Assembly: GCA_039184055.1 (NCBI GenBank)
Contig: JBCDBH010000175.1
Span: 1-11,812, forward strand
Direction of reading: 5' to 3'
Source of the DNA: JBCDBH01 sp039184055
Lineage (GTDB): Bacteria; Acidobacteriota; Thermoanaerobaculia; Multivoradales; J023
DNA length: 11,812 bases
The position numbers were made by a program, and so were the translations under genes. The number at the start of each line of letters is the position of its first letter. Positions within the stretch are counted from its first letter, which is position 1. Positions 1-5,738 of the stretch are shown here, in pieces. The notes beneath the pieces were generated by a model. The model was not told the DNA's origin, ran no database searches, and was given only the letters and a program-made list of their open reading frames with translations.

Positions 1-1
1 A

Positions 2-1138
2 CGACCGGTGCGCTGGCTCTTCGGCGATGGGGTCTATGTCGATGGCTGGGGTACCTTCGCCGAACGGCACTTTCTCGATCTCGGCTGGGGCGAACCGCTC
101 GATCGCCTGGCGCATTACAAAAAGCAACTCGAGAACATCGCCCGTCTGATCGCCGACATCCGCGTCCACACACGTGGGATGGATCGCGACACCTTGCTCG
201 AGTTCTTGCGTGAGGACGCGCTCCAGGATCCGCAATTCGCCGCCAATATGTGGATCCGCGCGACCACCACCTCACCTCAGATCACCACCTACCACCTCGG
301 CTGGAGCCGTTTCCGCCAGCTCTATGACGACATCCGTACCGCCCGAGGTGAGGCGTTCGATCTCAACACCTTTGCTCGCGAGATTCTGGCCCTCGGCTCA
401 GTTCCGATCGCGGCGGCGCGTGAACATCTCCTGGGTGAGCGGCGCATCGATTCAGCCATCCAGCCACCCTCGGCCGACCAGGTGCTCAGCCGCTCCATCG
501 CCTTTCACGACCCCGACGGACACTGGCCGACGGCTGACCTACGGATGGTGCTCGCCGAAATCCGTCCACGCGGCCAGGATCGTCATACGGTCATCGAGCT
601 CGGTCCCGATCGTTTCGTGCTCGACACCGACCGCGGTGAACACCGGGCGCGCGGTGTCCTCACCACCGACGCCTGCGACTGGACGCTCGACGGCAGCAGC
701 GAGATCTCCGCCGAAGATCGTGAGTCCATGCGGCTCACCTGTGATCGGCTGAAGTGGATGCGCAACTACTACCGTTACGTCTGGGGTCTCCCCATGACCT
801 TGCGTGATCCCGGTACGGTCATCGACCCCGAAGTCGGTATCGAAACCTTTGGCGGTCGTCCCGTCTGGACCCTGCGCACCACCTATCCGCAACCGCTCCC
901 CGATCAGCCCGACCGGATCGAAACCTGGATCTTCTATATCGACCGTCTCGACTACCAGCTCGTCGGCTGTCGTTTCTTCCGCGAAGGTCCCACCACCGAT
1001 GGTGAAGTGCTGACCTTCGCCGATCTCGCCGACGCCGACGGGCTGCGTCTCCACAAAACACACGAGTGGTACTACAACCACAATCACCAATATCTCGGAG
1101 GCGACACCATCACCGAGATCGTCCGCCTCCCCCGCTGA
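2..1138 (+). CDS. DUF885 protein C-terminus fused to a DUF6503-like domain (5' partial)
   Basis: The frame is open to the left edge, so the gene starts upstream; the GTG at 8 lies inside the domain and is unlikely to be the start. Numbering residues from that GTG, 1-143 look like the C-terminal part of DUF885, a family of predicted metal-dependent hydrolases, often secreted. Signs are a 'DGWGTFAE' box (8-21 region), 'VHTRGMDRDTLLEFL' and the closing 'FDLNTFAREILALGSVPI' segment. The 'HE..PGH'-type metal motif would lie off-window. Residues about 155-376 do not belong to DUF885 and resemble DUF6503: 'YYRYVWGLPMTLRDPG', then a beta-rich stretch with 'GGRPVWTLRTTYPQP', 'IETWIFYIDRLDYQLVGCRFF' and a final 'YYNHNHQYLGGDTI'. 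Function is unknown; an envelope location is inferred. The next gene begins three bases after the stop, suggesting an operon. Domain calls are from recalled family patterns: good for DUF885, moderate for DUF6503. Confidence 0.8.
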   Translation, partial: RPVRWLFGDGVYVDGWGTFAERHFLDLGWGEPLDRLAHYKKQLENIARLIADIRVHTRGMDRDTLLEFLREDALQDPQFAANMWIRATTTSPQITTYHLGWSRFRQLYDDIRTARGEAFDLNTFAREILALGSVPIAAAREHLLGERRIDSAIQPPSADQVLSRSIAFHDPDGHWPTADLRMVLAEIRPRGQDRHTVIELGPDRFVLDTDRGEHRARGVLTTDACDWTLDGSSEISAEDRESMRLTCDRLKWMRNYYRYVWGLPMTLRDPGTVIDPEVGIETFGGRPVWTLRTTYPQPLPDQPDRIETWIFYIDRLDYQLVGCRFFREGPTTDGEVLTFADLADADGLRLHKTHEWYYNHNHQYLGGDTITEIVRLPR

Positions 1139-1141
1139 TCC

Positions 1142-1837
1142 ATGGCCGCTGATCCCACGGCGATTCACGCCATCGAAAAGGCCAAGGATCGTGAGCTGAG
1201 CGGCGAAGCCGCAAGCTGGATCGACCCTGCCGTTTTCCTACCCGACGACGTCTTTTTCGTACCGAGCAAGGCCACCGGTCATGGGGGTGGCCATCTCTTC
1301 TTCGGCATCGTCGCCGCCCTCGCGCTACTCGCCGTCCCGGGTATGTTCTATGTCGGCGCCCCGGACATGGCCACCGGCGCCCTCGTGATCAGCCTGGTCA
1401 GCGCCCTGCTCGCCGTCGTGAGCCATCAACGCGCGAAAGGCGCGCGGCGCAATCGACAGGACTTGGTCAACCTTCGCCGCTGGCGTTTCGGTGAGTTCTG
1501 GTCCGCCGAGCACCTCCTCGTCCGTGAGCAGGCCAACTACTGCTTTCTCATTCCCCGGTCGGCGGTTACGAAGGTCTATCGTGGTGGCAAGAACGTCACC
1601 ATCAATGAGCGCAATTACTATCGCGACCACAGCGTCAACATCAGCTATGCGCTAGGCGACGATCGCGAGTCCGGTCTCACGCTCCATGCTCGACGCGCTC
1701 GTATCAACAGTGAGACCGAGAACCGAGAAGCAAGAAAAGCGATCGACAAACAGGTCGCCCTGCTCAACGCGTGGGTACGCACCAGTGATATCGACAACAT
1801 ACGCAAAGCCTACGCGCTACGTGACCGATCTTCGTAA
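1142..1837 (+). CDS. Small two-helix membrane protein of unknown function
   Basis: This 231-residue protein has no family I recognise. Residues 1-48 are polar. Two hydrophobic segments follow, about 51-70 and 74-94, separated by a short 'GAPD' turn, making a helical hairpin. A strongly basic stretch, 'HQRAKGARRNRQ' (95-106), comes next and would place the long C-terminal part in the cytoplasm by the positive-inside rule. Residues about 118-210 alternate hydrophobic and polar residues ('LLVREQANYCFLIPRSAVTKVYRGG') and end in an amphipathic helix. That resembles membrane-anchored PH-like (YcxB-type) domains, but this is only an inference. The ATG starts three bases after the preceding stop and has no clear Shine-Dalgarno sequence, so translation is probably coupled to the DUF885-fusion gene. 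A working link with that protein is plausible but unproven. Confidence 0.75.
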   Translation: MAADPTAIHAIEKAKDRELSGEAASWIDPAVFLPDDVFFVPSKATGHGGGHLFFGIVAALALLAVPGMFYVGAPDMATGALVISLVSALLAVVSHQRAKGARRNRQDLVNLRRWRFGEFWSAEHLLVREQANYCFLIPRSAVTKVYRGGKNVTINERNYYRDHSVNISYALGDDRESGLTLHARRARINSETENREARKAIDKQVALLNAWVRTSDIDNIRKAYALRDRSS

Positions 1838-1902
1838 CCCGACGGTCGATTCGAGCGGCGCGTAACCACAGCCGAGAACATCCTCTAGCCGACCGTGGAA
1901 AC

Positions 1903-1916
1903 GGGCTCGGGAGCCC
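1903..1916 (+). terminator. Weak hairpin downstream of the membrane-protein gene
   Basis: GGGCT and AGCCC pair around a CGGG tetraloop, about 65 bases after the stop at 1837. Only a short pyrimidine run (TCTTCC) follows, not a U tract, so intrinsic termination would be weak. A second, longer-range pairing is possible between ACGGTCG (1842-1848) and CGACCGT (1890-1896). The hairpin is the best candidate for the end of the upstream operon, but it could be chance in GC-rich DNA. Confidence 0.3.
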
Positions 1917-1961
1917 TCTTCCGAGTCTCGCCTGCACGCGTCTTCACACCCCACCCCGAGA

Positions 1962-1967
1962 TATACT
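1962..1967 (+). promoter_or_regulatory. Possible -10 box for the beta-helix gene
   Basis: TATACT lies in an AT-richer pocket of an otherwise GC-rich gap and matches five of six bases of the sigma70 -10 consensus. No good -35 box is visible at 16-18 bases upstream (the sequence there is about CGTCTT). Transcription would start near 1974 and give a leader of about 130 bases that contains the foldable element at 1988-2082. Confidence 0.35.
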
Positions 1968-1987
1968 CATAGGTACACGTAGCAACT

Positions 1988-2082
1988 GCTAGCTCTCCGG
2001 TTCCGTCCGCTGCACCGTCGTTCGCAAACGTCGTTCGTAGCGGCCGCCAGGGCGACCTTCATCCAGAGAGCTGGCCTTTTTT
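1988..2082 (+). ncRNA. Candidate structured leader RNA ending in a U tract
   Basis: Thirteen bases at 1988-2000 (GCTAGCTCTCCGG) can pair with 2063-2075 (CCAGAGAGCTGGC), with one G-U pair and one C-A mismatch. Inside, CCGCTGC (2007-2013) pairs with GTAGCGG (2037-2043, one G-U), closing a small CGTT/AACG hairpin with a CGCA loop (2019-2030). A short CGC/GCG hairpin at 2045-2054 could form a third arm. Six T's (2077-2082) directly follow the outer stem, as in an intrinsic terminator. The ribosome binding site of the next gene lies nine bases beyond. It could be an attenuator or riboswitch-like leader, the 3' end of a small RNA, or a terminator for upstream transcription. It matches no known class that I can recall. 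Confidence 0.35.
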
Positions 2083-2090
2083 CATTGCTC

Positions 2091-2098
2091 GGAGGAGG
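2091..2098 (+). promoter_or_regulatory. Strong ribosome binding site of the beta-helix gene
   Basis: GGAGGAGG sits five bases before the ATG at 2104. It is a near-perfect Shine-Dalgarno match and fixes the start of the 658-residue protein, immediately upstream of its signal peptide. Confidence 0.85.
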
Positions 2099-2103
2099 TA
2101 CCC

Positions 2104-4080
2104 ATGCGCACTCTCATTTGTGCGGTCGTATTCGCTGTGCTCTGTTCGACAGGGGCACTCATCGCAAACCCCTCACCCTCCCATCCCGGCGATAGCGCCG
2201 ACGCGCCATTCGGTTCACGCCAAGCACCGCCGGTCGAAGATCAAACCGAAGGCGCCACCGTGATCAATCTCGACAGCGGCACTTTCCACGCCAGCATTCA
2301 AGAGGCGGTCGACAATGCGTCGCCCGGTGACACCCTCGAGGTCATCCCCGGCATCCTCACCGAAGGTCAGGTCTTCATCGACCGTGATCTCACCCTTCAA
2401 GGTTCCTGCTGCAACGAGACGGTCCTCGCCGGTGTCGACACCGGCGATTCCGGTGACGACCGCGCCTGGTTCCTGGTCGATACGGGCGTCGATCTCACCG
2501 TTCGTGGACTGCGCTTCGATGGCAACGGCAAGCAGATTTACCAGGCGTTCCGTCACAAAGGCACGGGTGTGTTCGAAAACGTCACCTTCGACGACATCCA
2601 ATACGAGGTCTCGGGTCCGGCATACCAAGGCACGGCGATTGCCGCCATCGGCGATGATGTCGACGTCTTTGGCTGTATCTTCACCGACATCGGCCGGGTC
2701 GGCGTGCTCTACTTCGGCACCGGGATCACCGGTAGCTACTACGACGACAATTTCTACGCTGGCAAAGGAACAGGCAATTGGCTCGACTATGCCGTCGAGG
2801 TGAGCTCGGGCGCGGTCGTCGAGATGTACAACAATTGGATCTTCGGCAATCGAGGCGTCGCCACGACCGGTGGCGCGACATCGGCAGGTGTCTTCTCGAC
2901 CACGGCCTTCGGTGCCGGCACCGACCTCCTCATGTACGCGACCGCCCTGCTCGACAACAGCGTCGGTCTTCAAGTCGGCTCGTCCGGCTCAGGCGACGTC
3001 TCTATGGTGGTCGCCGACTTCAACCGCATCGTCGGCAACGACATCGGGATCGACAGTCACTCCCCTGTCGTCGCCGGTCTGCCCAATTGGTGGGGCTGTA
3101 ACGCCGGTCCCGACATGATCGGTTGCGACACGACGAGCGGTACCTTCCCGGCCGATGTCGATCCCTGGCTCACGTTTTCGATCCGCGCCGACCCCACCAT
3201 GATCACCCCGGTGCAAACGAGCGACATCCAGGCCGATTTCTTCACCGACTCGGCCGGTAACGACACGAGCCTCATCGCCTACATACCCGATGGCACACCG
3301 GTCGATTTCACCGCGACTTTGGGCGACATCACACCCGAGTCCAAATTCACCATCGACAGCTACGCGCTCGCGACCTTCACGCCGACCGTCTCCAGTGGGA
3401 TCGCCGACATCAGCGCTACGACCGACAACGAGACCGTCACCGTCCAGGTGATCATCGAGGTGCCCGGTACGCCGGGGCCTTTGGTGATCAACGAAATCGA
3501 CTACGACAACCTGGGAAGCGACACCGCCGAATTCGTCGAGCTCTACAACGACAGCAGCGCCACCATCGATCTCAGCACCTACGAGGTCCAGGCAATCAAC
3601 GGTAGCGTGCCCGTGGGCACCAACCCGATCGCCGAGACCTACAAGCTGACCGGCTCGATCGCCGCGGGGGATTTTTACGTCGTCTGTCAGTCGATCGCCT
3701 CGACACCGGAATGTGATCAAGAAGAGACCGGCATGTCGCTGCAGAACGGTCGCACCGACGCGATCGCCCTGGTCGAGTCGGCCACCGGCACCATCATCGA
3801 CACGGTGAGCTACGAGGGCGACGCCATCGCGCCCTACACCGAGACCGCCGGTATCAACCCGGCCGATCTCAACACCATGGTGTTCTTCGGCATCTCGCGT
3901 CTCCTCGACGGTGTCGACACCGACGACAACTCCGCCGACTTCATTCAGGCGTGCATCACGCCGGGAACGGCGAATACCACCGACAACAGTTCCTGCCCCG
4001 ATCCGGCCGCGCCTCCAGGCGAGATCTTCCGGGACGATTTCGAGTCGGGCACGACCTACGTCTGGTCGTATTCGCTCTAA
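2104..4080 (+). CDS. Secreted right-handed beta-helix protein with lamin-tail domain
   Basis: The 658-residue product begins with a signal peptide (basic MR, hydrophobic 4-20, likely cleavage after ALIA at about residue 21). Residues about 50-355 form a parallel beta-helix of the pectate-lyase/NosD type: an entry pattern 'FHASIQEAVDNASPGDTLEV', repeated short strands with Gly/Asn turns, and the hallmark 'NWWGCNAGP' (328-336). An Ig-like beta segment follows (about 358-453). A lamin-tail domain spans about 458-630, opening with 'PGPLVINEIDYDNLG' and 'AEFVELYNDS'. The tail 'GEIFRDDFESG...VWSYSL' (639-658) resembles a conserved C-terminal motif seen on many exported proteins of this kind and may be an export or anchoring signal. 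I see no evident catalytic residues; a binding, adhesive or surface role is inferred. It appears to be a single-gene unit with its own leader and a hairpin at the end. Confidence 0.85.
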   Translation: MRTLICAVVFAVLCSTGALIANPSPSHPGDSADAPFGSRQAPPVEDQTEGATVINLDSGTFHASIQEAVDNASPGDTLEVIPGILTEGQVFIDRDLTLQGSCCNETVLAGVDTGDSGDDRAWFLVDTGVDLTVRGLRFDGNGKQIYQAFRHKGTGVFENVTFDDIQYEVSGPAYQGTAIAAIGDDVDVFGCIFTDIGRVGVLYFGTGITGSYYDDNFYAGKGTGNWLDYAVEVSSGAVVEMYNNWIFGNRGVATTGGATSAGVFSTTAFGAGTDLLMYATALLDNSVGLQVGSSGSGDVSMVVADFNRIVGNDIGIDSHSPVVAGLPNWWGCNAGPDMIGCDTTSGTFPADVDPWLTFSIRADPTMITPVQTSDIQADFFTDSAGNDTSLIAYIPDGTPVDFTATLGDITPESKFTIDSYALATFTPTVSSGIADISATTDNETVTVQVIIEVPGTPGPLVINEIDYDNLGSDTAEFVELYNDSSATIDLSTYEVQAINGSVPVGTNPIAETYKLTGSIAAGDFYVVCQSIASTPECDQEETGMSLQNGRTDAIALVESATGTIIDTVSYEGDAIAPYTETAGINPADLNTMVFFGISRLLDGVDTDDNSADFIQACITPGTANTTDNSSCPDPAAPPGEIFRDDFESGTTYVWSYSL

Positions 4081-4089
4081 ACGTACTGA

Positions 4090-4121
4090 GCTTCCGCGAG
4101 TTCCCCGAACCTCGCGGAAGC
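4090..4121. terminator. Perfect 11-bp hairpin between convergent genes
   Basis: GCTTCCGCGAG (4090-4100) is the exact reverse complement of CTCGCGGAAGC (4111-4121). The ten-base loop can pair further (TTC with GAA, one bulged C). It begins ten bases after the stop of the beta-helix gene and ends five bases before the 3' end of the TenA-like gene on the other strand. It therefore probably serves both as a bidirectional terminator or 3' barrier. No U tract is present on either side. Confidence 0.7.
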
Positions 4122-4125
4122 CTCC

Positions 4126-4863
4126 TCAACGGCTCGGCATCGCCACCAGCGCCTGCCCACACGCCGAGCGAAAGAAGTTGACCTCACAGGTCATCGCGCT
4201 TCGATAGACCAAGAGCGCCTGATCCCAATCCGAGCTCTCGGGATGCTCGGCAAACCAACCGTCGATGAAATTGTCGAGACGGTAGGCGCCGTGCCAATCA
4301 GCGTTGTCGGTGATCCAGCGGCGATAGAGATTGGTCGGCGTGGCGGCGTCGTGAAGACTCGTGGCGAGCCAGGCCCAGAGCTGGTCACACGGGATCATGG
4401 CGATGAGGCCATGGATCGGCGGCGATTCACTCGCGGTGCGATGTTCGAAATCGATATAGGCCTGTGCGGCATCACCGGGGGCGACCGCCTTCGGATCAGC
4501 GATATGCCACGCCTCGAAGGTCTCACGGTTGTAACTCACAAAGCTGTCGTATCGAGCCTTGGCGAACGCGGCGATCGAGGCATCGCCCGTCGCGGTGGCG
4601 CGCGCCGCGAGCGTGCGGCAGTCGTCTTGGGCATGATGGCAGTAGACGGCGTCTTGAAGGGTGTAATGCCCATAGCGATTGGGATCGAGCTCACCCGTCT
4701 TGATGCCCTGAATGTAATCGGATGCGAGGGCCTGCTGGGCGAGATCATCGCACGCTGACCAGAGCTTCCAAGCGATCGACGTCTCCGGCGGTGGCGACGT
4801 GTCGTCGAGCGGAATCGATTGCAACGCCTGGTGCTGGAAGTCGATGCGTCGCGGAGTCACCAT
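4126..4863 (-). CDS. TenA/THI-4 family protein (heme-oxygenase-like fold)
   Basis: The 245-residue length suits the TenA family (usually about 220-240). The helical-bundle pattern is clear: 'YIQGIKTGELDPNRYGHYTLQDAVY' (50-74) matches the family's N-terminal signature with its conserved Asp (D71). 'AMIPCDQLWAWLA' (155-167) matches the 'PC.W.Y' box with the catalytic-type Cys (C159), followed by 'LYRRWI' (179-184). 'CEVNFFRSAC' (226-235) carries the C-terminal Glu (E227). TenA_C enzymes hydrolyse aminopyrimidine thiamin-breakdown products for salvage, but the family also includes members of other or unknown function. No thiamin gene is nearby, so the substrate is uncertain. The ATG at 4863 is the only reasonable start, because an in-frame stop lies four codons upstream. 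No strong Shine-Dalgarno sequence is seen. The gene is divergent from the efflux regulator and convergent with the beta-helix gene. Confidence 0.8.
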   Translation of the reverse strand: MVTPRRIDFQHQALQSIPLDDTSPPPETSIAWKLWSACDDLAQQALASDYIQGIKTGELDPNRYGHYTLQDAVYCHHAQDDCRTLAARATATGDASIAAFAKARYDSFVSYNRETFEAWHIADPKAVAPGDAAQAYIDFEHRTASESPPIHGLIAMIPCDQLWAWLATSLHDAATPTNLYRRWITDNADWHGAYRLDNFIDGWFAEHPESSDWDQALLVYRSAMTCEVNFFRSACGQALVAMPSR

Positions 4864-4939
4864 GGTCGGATGCTACCAAGGCGATCGCGACATGCTTGAA
4901 ACCGCTGACGGCCCAACCGCATCTCCCTGTCCGTACCGA

Positions 4940-4958
4940 CACATCCACTCGGGATGTG
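4940..4958. promoter_or_regulatory. 7-5-7 inverted repeat in the divergent spacer
   Basis: CACATCC and GGATGTG are perfect inverted repeats around the spacer ACTCG. The 19-base layout suits a dimeric repressor site. It lies about 80 bases upstream of the TenA-like start and upstream of the regulator promoter. Regulation of the minus-strand gene is a guess; the repeat itself is seen directly. Confidence 0.4.
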
Positions 4959-4976
4959 ATGGCGAAGTCGTACACA

Positions 4977-5004
4977 GATTTGAAACGCGCGTTTGAATCG
5001 TGCG
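4977..5004. promoter_or_regulatory. Palindrome and direct repeat overlapping the regulator promoter
   Basis: AAACGCGCGTTT (4983-4994) is a perfect 12-base palindrome flanked by GATT and AATC arms (4977-4999, one base asymmetric). The same DNA is also a tandem repeat: TTTGAAACGCGCG (4979-4991) followed by TTTGAATCGTGCG (4992-5004), with two mismatches. It ends directly against the TATAAT box, so a bound repressor would block RNA polymerase. This is the leading operator candidate for the TetR/CecR-like regulator encoded just downstream. Confidence 0.5.
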
Positions 5005-5010
5005 TATAAT
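5005..5010 (+). promoter_or_regulatory. Consensus -10 box of the efflux operon
   Basis: TATAAT matches the sigma70 consensus exactly. TTGAAA at 4980-4985 could serve as a -35 box, but with a long 19-base spacer. Transcription would start near 5017, leaving a leader of about 38 bases before the ATG at 5055. The operator-like repeats cover the -35 and spacer region. On the other strand the same bases read TATTAT, so leftward transcription is not excluded. Confidence 0.6.
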
Positions 5011-5018
5011 AGGCCCGA

Positions 5019-5037
5019 GCGGCGAATCCATCGCCGC
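5019..5037 (+). promoter_or_regulatory. 7-5-7 inverted repeat at the transcript 5' end
   Basis: GCGGCGA and TCGCCGC pair perfectly around ATCCA. The repeat starts about two bases after the predicted transcription start and ends just before the Shine-Dalgarno sequence (GAGGGA at 5041-5046). It could be a second operator or a 5' hairpin in the mRNA that protects it or tunes translation. Confidence 0.45.
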
Positions 5038-5054
5038 AGAGAGGGACGCCAACG

Positions 5055-5738
5055 ATGAGCGACAAGGCAGTGAACCGCGATGAGATGGATACCCGCGAGC
5101 GCTTGCTCATGGCGGGTATGGAGATCTTCGCGGAACGTGGATTCGCCGACGCGTCGATCCGCCAGATCTGCGCCCGCGCCACGGCGAATCCGGCGGCGGT
5201 CAACTACCACTTCGGCGACAAGGAGCGCTTCTATGCCGAGGTGCTCGCCACGGTTCATCTACGCGCCTGGAAAAAGCGGCCGATCCCGCGTCTCGCCGAG
5301 TTTCCGACTCCCGACGACGCGCTACGCGCCTGGGTGCGCTGGTTCTTGGAGATTCTCACCGTCGACGGCGCGGGACCGCTCGGGCGATTGATGGCGCGTG
5401 AGATGGCGGATCCGAGCTCGGCGCTCGACGAACTGATCCACCGGTCGATGGCGCCGATGATGCTCACCCTTCACGAGATCATCACCGCTCTGCTCCCCGA
5501 CGCCGAGCAGGAGACCCGCAATCTCTGTCAGCAATCGGTGGTCGGACAATGCCTCTTCTACCGTCACGCGCAACCGGCGTTCGACGCGATCGATCGTCTG
5601 CGTGACCAAGGCCTCATGCCCACCGATACGCCCGCGTTGCTCTCGCGGGTCGATCTCGAACAACTCGCCGATCACATCGCATCCTTTTCGCTCGCCGGTC
5701 TGCGTCACGTGGCGCCGGCACCTGGAGGCTCTCGATGA
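5055..5738 (+). CDS. TetR-family regulator, CecR-like (DUF1956 C-terminus)
   Basis: This is a 227-residue DNA-binding repressor of the TetR fold. Residues about 12-60 are the winged-free three-helix DNA-binding domain: 'TRERLLMAGMEIFAERGFADASIRQICARAT' and then 'AAVNYHFGDKERFY', where the 'NYHFGDKE..Y' box closes the recognition helix. The ligand-binding C-terminal half carries 'WFLEILTVDG' and 'LIHRSMAPM', and 'SVVGQCLFYRHAQPAF' (161-176) is typical of DUF1956/CecR proteins. CecR-type regulators often control neighbouring drug-efflux genes. Here the gene is first in the efflux operon, so autorepression and release by a pump substrate are likely. GAGGGA about nine bases upstream supports the ATG at 5055. 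Its stop overlaps the next start (ATGA at 5735-5738). The inducer is unknown. Confidence 0.9.
   Translation: MSDKAVNRDEMDTRERLLMAGMEIFAERGFADASIRQICARATANPAAVNYHFGDKERFYAEVLATVHLRAWKKRPIPRLAEFPTPDDALRAWVRWFLEILTVDGAGPLGRLMAREMADPSSALDELIHRSMAPMMLTLHEIITALLPDAEQETRNLCQQSVVGQCLFYRHAQPAFDAIDRLRDQGLMPTDTPALLSRVDLEQLADHIASFSLAGLRHVAPAPGGSR

Noticed and set aside
1142..1837. Toxin or phage holin for the small two-helix membrane protein
   Set aside because: The long soluble C-terminal domain and close coupling to an enzyme-like gene do not fit a holin or a small toxin, and no antitoxin partner is present.
1988..2082. A known cyclic-di-GMP (GEMM) or other named riboswitch
   Set aside because: The conserved GEMM core motifs are absent, and I could not match the sequence to any other class from memory.
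2215..3720. Two long minus-strand frames opposite the beta-helix gene
   Set aside because: They show shadow-type composition, and the plus strand has a signal peptide, strong ribosome binding site and clear domains.
4243..4758. A 171-codon plus-strand frame opposite the TenA-like gene
   Set aside because: The minus-strand protein carries TenA family signatures; the plus frame has no domain and no ribosome binding site.
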